21,403 nt of DNA from an uncultured Clostridia bacterium (GCA_947088135.1 CAMUFJ010000030.1:1-21403); one strand, 5' to 3'. Counted from the stretch's first letter, positions 1 to 6,257 are shown. Notes: generated by a model not told the origin, from the letters alone. Made by a program: numbers and translations.

Positions 1-2
1 CT

Positions 3-2279
3 ACCTCCTGCAAATTCTACGGGCTCGGTTCGGACGGTACGGTCGGCGCGAACAAAAACTCCATCAAAATCATCGGCGACCACACCGATATGTACGCGCA
101 GGCTTACTTCTTCTACGATTCCAAAAAATCGGGGGGCATTACGGTTTCCCACCTCCGCTTCGGCAAATCGCCCATTCAGAGCGAATACCTCATCGACTCG
201 GCGGACTTCATCGCCTGCCACAACCCCTCTTACATCATCCGCTACGACATGACGAGCGATTTGAAAGAGGGCGGCGCATTCCTCTTGAACGCGCCTTGGA
301 CGACGATCGAGGAGCTGGATAAAAACCTGCCCGCAAAGGTGAAGAACGCGCTTGCGAAAAAGCACGCCCGCCTTTACGTCATCGACGCGATCTCCATCGC
401 GGCGAAACTCGGACTCCGCGGCAGAACCAACACCATTTTGCAATCGGCGTTCTTCTATATCAACGAGCAGATCATGCCCTATGAGAATGCGGTCGAATAC
501 ATGAAGAAAATGGCGTACAAGTCTTTCGCGAGAAAGGGCGATGCCGTCGTTCAGATGAACTACAACGCGATCGATTCGGCAAAAGAACATCTCGTGAAAA
601 TCGACATTCCCGCCGCTTGGGCAACCGCGACGGAAGGCGCGGAGATGATCGCCCTTGCCGATAACGATTACTTCCGCAAGGTCGTCGCTCCCATTCTCGC
701 GCTCGAAGGCGACAAGCTTCCTTCCTCCGCGTTCGAAGCGGACGGCACCGTTCCCACGGGCACCACGAAATTCGAAAAGCGCGGCGTTGCCGTTATGGTT
801 CCCAAGTGGATCAAAGAAAACTGCATTCAGTGCAACCAGTGCGCGTTCGTCTGCCCGCACGCCTGCATTCGCCCCGCCCTTGCGGCAAGCGGTGCGGACA
901 AGCCCGCAGACTTCGACACCAAACCCGCAACGGGTATCCCCGGCTACGAATTCCGTATGCAGGTTTCCCCGCTCGACTGTATGGGTTGCGGCGTGTGCGC
1001 GGAAATCTGCCCCGGCATGAAAGGCAACAAAGCGCTCGTTATGACGCCGTTTGCCGAAATCGAACAAGTAGAAGCAAAGAATTGGGAGTACGCGGTAGAG
1101 CTTCCCGAAGCAGACCTTTCGGGCGTGAAGATGGCGGACGTGAAGAAATCGCAGTTCACCCCTTCCCTCTTCGAGTTCTCGGGCGCGTGCGCGGGTTGCG
1201 GCGAAACCCCTTACGTGAAGGTCGTCACCCAGCTCTTCGGCGACAGAATGATCGTTGCGAACGCGACGGGTTGCTCCTCCATTTACGGCGGTTCTTCTCC
1301 CACCTGCCCCTACACGACGAACAAAAAGGGTCACGGACCCGCTTGGGCGAACTCTCTCTTCGAGGACAACGCGGAATTCGGCTACGGCATGAACCTTGCC
1401 TACAAGGCGAGAAGAAGCGCGCTCAAAGATAAGGTCGAAAAGCTTATCGGGCTTTGGGAAGGCTATCCCGAAGATCAAGCCCTTTGCAAGGCTTGGATCG
1501 ACGGCATGGACGACGCGGAAGCAAGCAAGACGGCTGCCGCCGCTCTCGTCGAAGCGCTCAACAAGCACTCCTCCTGCCCCACCTGCGGGCCTACCGTCAA
1601 GGAGATCCTTGCGGATAAAGACTGCCTCGTGAAGAAGTCGTTCTGGATCATCGGCGGCGACGGCTGGGCTTACGACATCGGTTACGGCGGCTTAGACCAC
1701 GTTTTGGCTTCGGGCGAGGACGTGAACGTTTTGGTGCTCGACACCGAGGTTTACTCCAACACGGGCGGACAGGCTTCGAAATCCACTCCGATCGGCGCGG
1801 TCGCAAAGTTTGCTTCCGGCGGTAAGCGCGTGAAGAAGAAGGATTTGGGCATGATCGCGGCTTCCTACGGCTACGTATACGTGGCGCAGTGCGCGATGGG
1901 CGCGGACAAAGCTCAGCTCGTGAAAGCGCTCAAAGAAGCGGAAGCTTACCACGGACCTTCCCTCATCATCTGCTATGCCCCCTGCATCAACCACGGCATC
2001 AACATGACCAAGTCGCAGGCGGAGCAGAAGAGCGCGGTAGATTGCGGTTACTGGCAGCTTTACCGCTACAATCCCACGCTCGAAGAGGCGGGGCAGAATC
2101 CCTTCACGCTCGACAGCAAGGATCCCACGGGCGATTATCAGGCGTTCATTTTGGGCGAAACGCGTTACGCTTCCCTCAAAAAGACGCAGCCCGAGGTAGC
2201 GGACGACCTCTTCAAGAAGACGGAAGAGTCTTCCAAGGCGCGCCTTGCAGGCTACAAGAAAATGGCAGGGAAAGAATAA
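3..2279 (+). CDS. nifJ: Pyruvate:ferredoxin (flavodoxin) oxidoreductase, 3' part
   Basis: This is the C-terminal ~758 residues of the homodimeric PFOR, a cytoplasmic enzyme that oxidises pyruvate with CoA to acetyl-CoA and CO2 and reduces ferredoxin. The frame is open from base 3, so the start lies outside the window; the family is about 1170 residues long. The fragment opens inside domain II (KFYGLGSDGTVGANKN). It then has the two-cluster ferredoxin domain, with CIQCNQCAFVCP and CMGCGVCAEICP at 821-1020. The C-terminal TPP domain follows, with CAGCGETPY (about 1190) ligating the proximal cluster and GDGWAYDIG (about 1659) as the thiamine-pyrophosphate motif, followed by a Mg-binding stretch ending NTGGQAS. 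All expected cluster cysteines in this part are present. A strong terminator follows the stop, so nothing downstream is co-transcribed. Identification is secure. Confidence 0.97.
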   Translation, partial: TSCKFYGLGSDGTVGANKNSIKIIGDHTDMYAQAYFFYDSKKSGGITVSHLRFGKSPIQSEYLIDSADFIACHNPSYIIRYDMTSDLKEGGAFLLNAPWTTIEELDKNLPAKVKNALAKKHARLYVIDAISIAAKLGLRGRTNTILQSAFFYINEQIMPYENAVEYMKKMAYKSFARKGDAVVQMNYNAIDSAKEHLVKIDIPAAWATATEGAEMIALADNDYFRKVVAPILALEGDKLPSSAFEADGTVPTGTTKFEKRGVAVMVPKWIKENCIQCNQCAFVCPHACIRPALAASGADKPADFDTKPATGIPGYEFRMQVSPLDCMGCGVCAEICPGMKGNKALVMTPFAEIEQVEAKNWEYAVELPEADLSGVKMADVKKSQFTPSLFEFSGACAGCGETPYVKVVTQLFGDRMIVANATGCSSIYGGSSPTCPYTTNKKGHGPAWANSLFEDNAEFGYGMNLAYKARRSALKDKVEKLIGLWEGYPEDQALCKAWIDGMDDAEASKTAAAALVEALNKHSSCPTCGPTVKEILADKDCLVKKSFWIIGGDGWAYDIGYGGLDHVLASGEDVNVLVLDTEVYSNTGGQASKSTPIGAVAKFASGGKRVKKKDLGMIAASYGYVYVAQCAMGADKAQLVKALKEAEAYHGPSLIICYAPCINHGINMTKSQAEQKSAVDCGYWQLYRYNPTLEEAGQNPFTLDSKDPTGDYQAFILGETRYASLKKTQPEVADDLFKKTEESSKARLAGYKKMAGKE

Positions 2280-2300
2280 TCCCGCATTCAAGCATTAAAA

Positions 2301-2339
2301 ATACCGCCGTGCGCATTGCGCGCGGCGGTATTATTTTTT
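2301..2339 (+). terminator. Rho-independent terminator of nifJ
   Basis: A 14-bp stem starts ATACCGCCG at 2301 and returns as CGGCGGTAT at 2323-2331. The loop is three bases, the stem holds one G-T pair, and TTATTTTTT follows. It lies 21 bases after the nifJ stop. Confidence 0.9.
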
Positions 2340-2403
2340 GTTTCTTCTCTCCCGTTTCTTGTTCCCTTTTTATAAGCGGCGTAAGAATCTTACCATATTT
2401 CTT

Positions 2404-2445
2404 GTTCCCCCCTTTTCATAAAAGGGGGGAACGTCACGCAGTGAC
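2404..2445. repeat. Double-hairpin intergenic repeat
   Basis: A perfect 13-bp inverted repeat, GTTCCCCCCTTTT (2404-2416) and AAAAGGGGGGAAC (2420-2432), surrounds a CAT loop. A second short hairpin, GTCAC-gca-GTGAC (2433-2445), follows directly. There is no T-run on either strand, so it is not an ordinary terminator. The rest of the 2340-2520 gap shows an imperfect second copy of the lead-in (TTTCTTGTTCCC at 2355 and 2398) and no gene. C/G-rich hairpins of similar character occur at 3174, 5106 and 17552. Confidence 0.7.
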
Positions 2446-2520
2446 AAAGGGGAATTCGTCATTTTTAGTTACAATCCGCAACAACACATCGCATATATCG
2501 TTTTACATGCACCGCAGTTT

Positions 2521-2805
2521 TCACACGTTTTTCTGCCCGTCGTTTTCACGTTCGTTTTCCTCCAATATCTGCCGTATCGCCGCTAACTCCGTCATCAAAT
2601 CGTTTATCCGCTTTTTTATCATCCCGTTTGCCCTATTCGACCTTTTCGGTTTTCTTTCGTAATTTTCGCAGATTTCCTTTGTGCCTACACACTCCTGTGT
2701 TTTCCAACACCGCCCCACTTTTGTTGCGATAAAGTTTGTTGCTCCTTTTATATAGTACCTTTCGAAATACAAGCAACAGTAGCATATTCCGCTTCCCTTT
2801 TCCAT
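2521..2805 (-). CDS. Cys-containing 94-aa protein, divergent from XRE regulator
   Basis: Function is not recognised. The start ATG (2805) follows a good ribosome binding site, AAGGAG, 7 bases upstream. Residues 1-50 carry six cysteines (CYCC near residue 8, then single Cys near 33, 39 and 46). The layout, Cys pair, aromatic, G-x-C, then a final C followed by aromatic residues (CENYERKP), resembles small metal-binding proteins found in phages and other mobile elements. Residues 58-94 are charged and probably helical or coiled-coil (MIKKRINDLMTELAAIRQIL). The gene has a full-consensus promoter with a palindrome in its spacer, shared with the divergent XRE gene, so it is probably the repressor's main target. 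Base composition is more AT-rich than the neighbours, which suggests acquisition. The promoter and ribosome binding site make it a likely real gene. Confidence 0.65.
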   Translation of the reverse strand: MEKGSGICYCCLYFERYYIKGATNFIATKVGRCWKTQECVGTKEICENYERKPKRSNRANGMIKKRINDLMTELAAIRQILEENERENDGQKNV

Positions 2806-2837
2806 TTCCTGCTCCTTCTTCCGTTTTTGATAGTTAT

Positions 2838-2866
2838 ATTATAACCGTAATTTTTACGGTTGTCAA
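2838..2866 (-). promoter_or_regulatory. Full-consensus sigma-A promoter for the 94-aa gene
   Basis: On the minus strand TTGACA (2866-2861) and TATAAT (2843-2838) match the consensus at all 12 positions, with a 17-bp spacer. The spacer is itself the 17-bp palindrome described in the next entry, so bound repressor would occlude the promoter completely. Confidence 0.85.
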
Positions 2867-2887
2867 GACATTCCGTAATTACTACGG
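2844..2887. promoter_or_regulatory. Twin palindromic operators CCGTA-N5-TACGG
   Basis: Operator 1 is ACCGTAATTTTTACGGT (2844-2860). Operator 2 is CCGTAATTACTACGG (2873-2887). Both share CCGTAATT-NN-TACGG and their centres are 28 bp apart. Operator 1 fills the spacer of the minus-strand promoter. Operator 2 lies just before the plus-strand XRE gene, overlapping its probable promoter (AAGACA, 17 bp, TAAAAT at 2888-2893). This arrangement suits an autoregulated XRE repressor; binding itself is inferred. Confidence 0.75.
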
Positions 2888-2899
2888 TAAAATATTGTC

Positions 2900-3106
2900 A
2901 TGGATATATTTGAAGTAAGATTGCGCGAACTTCGAAAAGAAAAAGGGATTACACAAAAGGAGCTTGCAAACGCAATCAATACAACCGATGATAGCGTTTA
3001 TTCTTGGGAGAAAGGACGCAGTCAACCTTCAATCGATTCTATTAGAAAAATTTGCAGATACTTCGACATAACGTCCGACTATTTACTCGGACTGGAAGAA
3101 GAGTAA
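2900..3106 (+). CDS. Small XRE/Cro-cI family transcriptional regulator
   Basis: This 68-residue protein consists almost entirely of a helix-turn-helix XRE domain. Residues 5-30 form helices 1-2 (RLRELRKEKGITQKELANAI). The recognition helix follows around DDSVYSWEKGRSQPS, with the usual closing motif ICRYFDITSDYLLG. No dimerisation or peptidase domain is attached. It is divergent from the 94-aa gene, and both genes flank two identical-type palindromes that it probably binds. There is no Shine-Dalgarno before the ATG. The best -10 (TAAAAT, 2888-2893) puts the transcription start at or next to the ATG, so the mRNA may be leaderless. The gene is AT-rich with many AGA, ATT and AAA codons, unlike the GC-rich neighbours, which suggests transfer. 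Confidence 0.9.
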   Translation: MDIFEVRLRELRKEKGITQKELANAINTTDDSVYSWEKGRSQPSIDSIRKICRYFDITSDYLLGLEEE

Positions 3107-3107
3107 T

Positions 3108-3144
3108 AAAACACCCCGTGATCGTTAAGACCGCGGGGTGTTTT
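3108..3144 (+). terminator. Terminator of the XRE gene
   Basis: AAAACACCCCG (3108-3118) pairs with CGGGGTGTTTT (3134-3144), beginning one base after the stop codon. The flanking A and T tracts make it usable on both strands. Confidence 0.85.
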
Positions 3145-3173
3145 CATGTTTAGCATTCCACCCCCACCCCTAC

Positions 3174-3197
3174 CCCTCCCCCTTGATAGAGGGAGGG
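3174..3197. repeat. C/G-rich hairpin, repeat family member
   Basis: CCCTCCC (3174-3180) and GGGAGGG (3191-3197) are separated by ten bases. The stretch before it is a pyrimidine tract of CCCCCAC/CCCTA blocks (3160-3180). The exit sequence GGGAGGGCAAG is shared with the copy at 17561. Confidence 0.55.
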
Positions 3198-3223
3198 CAA
3201 GCAGCGGAGATTTCGCAGTCCGT

Positions 3224-3261
3224 AAAAAAAGCTCGACTCCGAGCGGAGCCGAGCTTTTTTT
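3224..3261 (-). terminator. Bidirectional terminator downstream of the small membrane protein
   Basis: AAAAAAAGCTCG (3224-3235) pairs with CGAGCTTTTTTT (3250-3261). The inner CTCC/GGAG stem is separated by one mismatch. It ends transcription of the minus-strand genes 3263-4103. Confidence 0.85.
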
Positions 3262-3262
3262 G

Positions 3263-3457
3263 TTAGGCTTTTTTGGATTTTTTTTCGGAATCGCCGCCGC
3301 TGCAAGCCTGTAACTTTTCGTCCATCATGTCGTTTACCTTTTGCATGACTTCCGATTGGCTCTTTTTCACCAGCGAACGCGCCTTATAGCTATTAGCGAC
3401 TAAAAGCGCACCGCCGACCGCGCCCATCACGAGTCCCAAACAAAAAATTTTTTCCAT
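3263..3457 (-). CDS. Small single-pass membrane protein (64 aa)
   Basis: The frame is open further upstream, but the ATG at 3457 follows GGGGAGGAAAC, a proper ribosome binding site. The 64-residue product is therefore preferred over a 114-residue reading. It has one hydrophobic segment, residues 4-22, containing glycines (LGLVMGAVGGALLVAN). A basic, polar, probably helical tail (KARSLVKKSQSEVMQKVNDMMDEK) follows, and the C-terminus is lysine-rich. The layout recalls YtxH-like stress-related membrane proteins, but I cannot assign it to that family. It lies 73 bases downstream of the Myb-like gene with no terminator between, so the two are probably co-transcribed. Confidence 0.7.
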   Translation of the reverse strand: MEKIFCLGLVMGAVGGALLVANSYKARSLVKKSQSEVMQKVNDMMDEKLQACSGGDSEKKSKKA

Positions 3458-3530
3458 GTTTCCTCCCCGACAGAACCGCCCCTTACGGGTTCGATCCTGC
3501 CTATCCTCAGTTTGTGAAAGTATCCTCCGA

Positions 3531-4103
3531 TTATTCTTCGGCGGAGTTGCGTAATTTTTCCAATTCCTCGCGAAGGCGTTCGTTTTCCCGCCGTAAATCG
3601 ACGGCAAGTCGGGCGTAGAGGGCGTCTATTTCCCGCTCCAAGCGACGCTGCAAGAAAGTCTTGTCCTCCTCGATGCCCGCCGCTTTCGCCGCTCTCGCCA
3701 CCCTTTCGGGCTGTTTTTTAAGCAAATTGCGATATTTGTTCTGCATACGGAGCATCAGCCGTTCGTCACCCGCCGAAACGTTGATGATTGCACGGCGCAC
3801 CGAAACGCCTTTACTGCGCTCGGCAAGCACCTTTTTGAGCATTTCATCCGTTTCTTCCTCGGTGAACGGACGAATCTCTCCCGCCTTCAAGTCTTTTCCG
3901 CGCAAAATACCCTGCACGCGCGAATCGTCTTTTTTCTTCAAAAACGCGTAATAATAATTACGCACGCTTCCCTTGGCGCGGGAATGCTCTTTCCCGTAAG
4001 TTTCGAATAGATAGGAAAGGGTTTTTCCCGCGTTCTTCCCCGTGTAAATGTACTCGATCAAACCCGTCGCTTCCTCTTCCGTAAAGCCGTTTATTTTATT
4101 CAT
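3531..4103 (-). CDS. Protein with two Myb/SANT-like repeats and a coiled coil
   Basis: I take the ATG at 4103 (190 residues) because GAGGTGA lies 6 bases before it; an in-frame GTG nine bases upstream overlaps that site. Two segments look duplicated. Residues ~5-58 begin GFTEEEATGL and end VRNYYYAFLKK. Residues ~77-132 begin PFTEEETDEM and end MQNKYRNLLKK. Both show FTEEE, a central G-K/S-hydrophobic core, and a final R-N-x-Y-x-x-LKK helix, as in Myb/SANT or RsfA-like DNA-binding domains. Residues ~150-190 are a heptad coiled coil (LRRENERLREELEKL). DNA binding and a sporulation-type role by analogy with RsfA are inferences. It is divergent from the 291-aa gene. Confidence 0.8.
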   Translation of the reverse strand: MNKINGFTEEEATGLIEYIYTGKNAGKTLSYLFETYGKEHSRAKGSVRNYYYAFLKKKDDSRVQGILRGKDLKAGEIRPFTEEETDEMLKKVLAERSKGVSVRRAIINVSAGDERLMLRMQNKYRNLLKKQPERVARAAKAAGIEEDKTFLQRRLEREIDALYARLAVDLRRENERLREELEKLRNSAEE

Positions 4104-4125
4104 AGTTGTCACCTCACGGAAATTG

Positions 4126-4159
4126 TTGACATAATTTTATCTCTTTATACATCTATTAA
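4126..4159 (+). promoter_or_regulatory. Possible promoter of the 291-aa gene
   Basis: A perfect -35 TTGACA (4126-4131) lies 33 bases before the ATG. The available -10 boxes are badly spaced: TATACA at 4146 gives a 14-bp spacer and TATTAA at 4154 gives 22 bp. The whole divergent gap is only 60 bases, so promoters for both directions must overlap here. Weak call. Confidence 0.3.
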
Positions 4160-4163
4160 CCGT

Positions 4164-5039
4164 ATGAGAGTGTTTTTTTTGGCGGAAACGACCTGCGCGC
4201 TCACCGTGAACGGCGTGTATTTGGGCATTGTGGACGGCTTCGAGCGCACCTGCGAATTGCAACCGGCCGACCGTGTTTTCTGCGAGTTGAAACCGTGCGA
4301 CAGGCTTCCCGTGTCCTTCTTCTTCGACGAGGACTTTTTGCTTGCCCCGCCACCGCAAATCAAACTGTACTATACCGAGCGAGGGGTGGCGATCTATGCG
4401 GAAAATTTCTCCTACGCCGACCAAACGCTTCGTGTAATATGGCAAAAGCGCTTCGGAAACGCCCTGCTCACACTCTGCACGCAAGGAAAATTGCAACTCA
4501 ATTTACAATGCGGGGGTGAACTGCATTTGCTCGAATTGCCCGATGCGCTTTCGGACTGTCAAGTTTCCCCCTTAGGCGATGACTTTTTGTTGGAAGGGGA
4601 CGGCGCGTTTGCCCGCATATCCCGCGAGGGAAAGCTTTTACTCTTTTCGGAGGGAAAAGTATTGGAGCGCGGGGAACACTTACGCGCCGAAGTGCCCTTC
4701 CGCGACAGCGCACAGCACACCGCCGTATGCGCTTGGGAGGGCGATAAGCTGGTTGAATGCACCGTGCGAACCGCAAGCGAACCGCAGGCGGATACCTTTG
4801 CCATCGCCTTTTTCGAGAGCATTCTCATCGGCGCAGACCCGCTTCCCTTCCTGCACGATACGCTCTCGGAAAAAGCGGACAGCCTAAGGGAATTCTTAGG
4901 GGATTTCCGCTCCGTCGTTTTAACGGAAGCGCGCGACCGCGTGGGACTCGTCTACAAACGCAAAGAGCGCATTTACGACCTGCGTTATTTCCGCATCGAG
5001 CTTTGCGACGGCAAAATCAAAAACATTACGGGCGGTTGA
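4164..5039 (+). CDS. Conserved-looking hypothetical protein, 291 aa
   Basis: Not recognised. The product is soluble, with no signal peptide or membrane segment, and is predicted to be rich in beta-strand. Residues 10-35 (LTVNGVYLGIVDGFERTCEL) resemble a PEGA-type beta motif, with a short strand, NG-x-x-x-G turn and second strand. The middle (about 60-180) alternates hydrophobic strands with charged turns. The C-terminus has a helix (LREFLGDFRSVVL) and a basic strand pair (RVGLVYKRKERIYDLRYFRIEL). It has several scattered cysteines but no CxxC pairs. No ribosome binding site precedes the ATG (CTATTAACCGT), so start assignment is less certain; GTG at 4170 would be the next choice. Sustained GC-rich coding bias and absence of stops support it as a real gene. 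Confidence 0.75.
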   Translation: MRVFFLAETTCALTVNGVYLGIVDGFERTCELQPADRVFCELKPCDRLPVSFFFDEDFLLAPPPQIKLYYTERGVAIYAENFSYADQTLRVIWQKRFGNALLTLCTQGKLQLNLQCGGELHLLELPDALSDCQVSPLGDDFLLEGDGAFARISREGKLLLFSEGKVLERGEHLRAEVPFRDSAQHTAVCAWEGDKLVECTVRTASEPQADTFAIAFFESILIGADPLPFLHDTLSEKADSLREFLGDFRSVVLTEARDRVGLVYKRKERIYDLRYFRIELCDGKIKNITGG

Positions 5040-5105
5040 TTTCGCGTACCCGTTGCTTACTGTCCGTCAATTTTCCAAAGCCTACCGTTTTAACTGCAAT
5101 CCCCC

Positions 5106-5135
5106 TGCCCTCCCCCTATGTTTAGGGGGAGGGCA
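5106..5135. repeat. C/G-rich hairpin, repeat family member
   Basis: A perfect 13-bp inverted repeat, TGCCCTCCCCCTA (5106-5118) and TAGGGGGAGGGCA (5123-5135), has a TGTT loop and no T-run. It sits between the 291-aa gene and the terminator that follows. Confidence 0.65.
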
Positions 5136-5151
5136 TAAAATGAGGAAATAA

Positions 5152-5180
5152 AAAAAGAGCCGATTTTATCGGCTCTTTTT
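5152..5180. terminator. Bidirectional terminator between convergent genes
   Basis: AAAAAGAGCCGAT (5152-5164) pairs with ATCGGCTCTTTTT (5168-5180) around a TTT loop. A- and T-tracts on both flanks let it serve the 291-aa gene (+) and the cyclophilin-like lipoprotein (-). Confidence 0.9.
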
Positions 5181-5194
5181 CAGTTTTAAACGAA

Positions 5195-6121
5195 TTAGTA
5201 CTTCGTAACCTTTACGCTACGGATATAGATGGGCGCTTCGAGAGGAACGTTATAGGTCGCCTCTACGTCGCCGCGGCGAAGCTCTTCGAAATCGGGATCG
5301 TCGCCCTGCTCCAACTCGTTGATGCGTTGCATCACGCGCTCCGAAGTAAAGGAATACTCGCTGTCCTCGCCCTCGGGCGTGCGGTCGGAAACGTACTCGT
5401 TGATCGCGTCGATCAGGGGACGGAACTGACCTTCGTAGTCCGTTGCCATACCGAATACGCAGTGGTCCTGCGCGCGCGAAGAGGACGTTTCGCCCGTATA
5501 GGTGTAGAAGAGCGACGTCGCGCTGTTGTACATATAATCCTTGTCGTTATCGTACTTGTCGTTGTTGTTGCCCTTCCCGCCGTCGTTGCGCAAGGTAGTA
5601 ACCGTCTTTTTGAAATTCCCCTTGTCGGTATAAGTCATGACGAGCGCACCCGCACTGTGGGTAAACTCGCGGGACTTAGCGGGATAGTTGCCGTTTTTGT
5701 CGAATTCGCCGTAAACGGTGTAAAGAGGGCTGTCCGTATCTCCGCGCTTCCACACGCTCTGCGTGAACGTGACGCCCTTTTCGCTTTCGAGCTTTTTCAC
5801 TTCCGTGAAATAGTCGATCACGCTCAGCTCGCCCTCTTTCATGCGATATCCGCCCATTTGGAGAAACGCGCCGTCGTAATCGTGTACGCAGGTATCGTTA
5901 TAAAAGCCCGCGTCGGCAAGCTCGATGAAGTGCGTTACCGTTTGAGGCGCGTCCAAACGCGAAAGCTTATAATCTACTTCGTAGGTTTCCCCGTTAAATT
6001 CGTAAGTGATCGTGACCTCGGGATTGTTCGTCGAACAGCCCGCAAGAAGCGCGCTGCCGCCTACCGCGATTACGGCAGCCGTTGAAATTCCCGCTACACG
6101 GCGTAAAAGTCTTTTCACCAT
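5195..6121 (-). CDS. Cyclophilin-like lipoprotein, probably degenerate PPIase
   Basis: The protein has 308 residues. A signal peptide with lipobox L-A-G-C places the lipidated Cys at residue 29, so it is anchored outside the membrane. Residues ~38-300 follow the cyclophilin order: strand pair, VTHFIELADAGFYNDT, VHDYDGAFLQMGG, GALVMTYTD, SATSLFYTY and DHCVFGMATD, then DAINEY. In active cyclophilins the second block reads HR-V-I-x-x-F-x-x-QGG. Here the catalytic Arg is Asp81 (HD) and the Gln is displaced by one position (LQMGG), while the His before VFG is kept. Isomerase activity is therefore doubtful, and a binding or chaperone role is possible. An Asn/Asp/Gly/Lys-rich insertion (about 185-205) enlarges the fold. 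The start ATG follows GGAGG, and the gene has its own promoter inside the preceding terminator. Confidence 0.85.
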   Translation of the reverse strand: MVKRLLRRVAGISTAAVIAVGGSALLAGCSTNNPEVTITYEFNGETYEVDYKLSRLDAPQTVTHFIELADAGFYNDTCVHDYDGAFLQMGGYRMKEGELSVIDYFTEVKKLESEKGVTFTQSVWKRGDTDSPLYTVYGEFDKNGNYPAKSREFTHSAGALVMTYTDKGNFKKTVTTLRNDGGKGNNNDKYDNDKDYMYNSATSLFYTYTGETSSSRAQDHCVFGMATDYEGQFRPLIDAINEYVSDRTPEGEDSEYSFTSERVMQRINELEQGDDPDFEELRRGDVEATYNVPLEAPIYIRSVKVTKY

Positions 6122-6148
6122 GAACCTCCGTCCATTCTATTCCCTTCT

Positions 6149-6177
6149 ATTTTACCCGTAAAAATCAAATCCGTCAA
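6149..6177 (-). promoter_or_regulatory. Promoter of the cyclophilin-like lipoprotein gene
   Basis: TTGACG (6177-6172) and TAAAAT (6154-6149) are separated by 17 bp. The -35 box is the 3' arm of the rplL terminator stem, so termination and initiation signals overlap. The start codon lies 28 bases beyond the -10. Confidence 0.75.
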
Positions 6178-6198
6178 GCGGTTTTTACCGCTTGACGG
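6171..6198 (-). terminator. Terminator of the rplJL operon
   Basis: A perfect 12-bp stem, CCGTCAAGCGGT (6171-6182) with ACCGCTTGACGG (6187-6198), has a four-base loop. On the minus strand it is followed by ATTTGATTTTT. A smaller hairpin (ACTCAC/GTGAGT, 6214-6229) lies between it and the rplL stop. Confidence 0.8.
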
Positions 6199-6257
6199 TG
6201 AAAATTGCGTGGAACTCACGATTGTGAGTCTATACGCGCGGCTTACCGCTTTGCAGA

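Noticed and set aside
1692..2291. A 199-residue minus-strand open frame inside nifJ
   Set aside because: It lies wholly antisense to the conserved TPP domain of PFOR, has no ribosome binding site, and shows no recognisable motifs.
2404..2432. The 13-bp C/G hairpin considered as a terminator for the 94-aa gene
   Set aside because: No T-run follows it on either strand, so it was listed as a repeat instead.
2521..3106. The divergent pair considered as a classical toxin-antitoxin operon
   Set aside because: The genes are divergent rather than co-transcribed, and the 94-aa protein matches no toxin family I can recognise. A repressor-target module is the safer reading.
3458..3607. A longer 114-residue version of the small membrane protein overlapping the Myb-like gene
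   Set aside because: The upstream start has no ribosome binding site, and the extension overlaps the other gene's coiled-coil region in another frame. ATG 3457 has GGGGAGG.
5327..6085. A 252-residue plus-strand open frame antisense to the cyclophilin-like lipoprotein
   Set aside because: Its composition is shadow-like (Arg/Val/Ala rich); the opposite strand has a promoter, ribosome binding site and lipobox.
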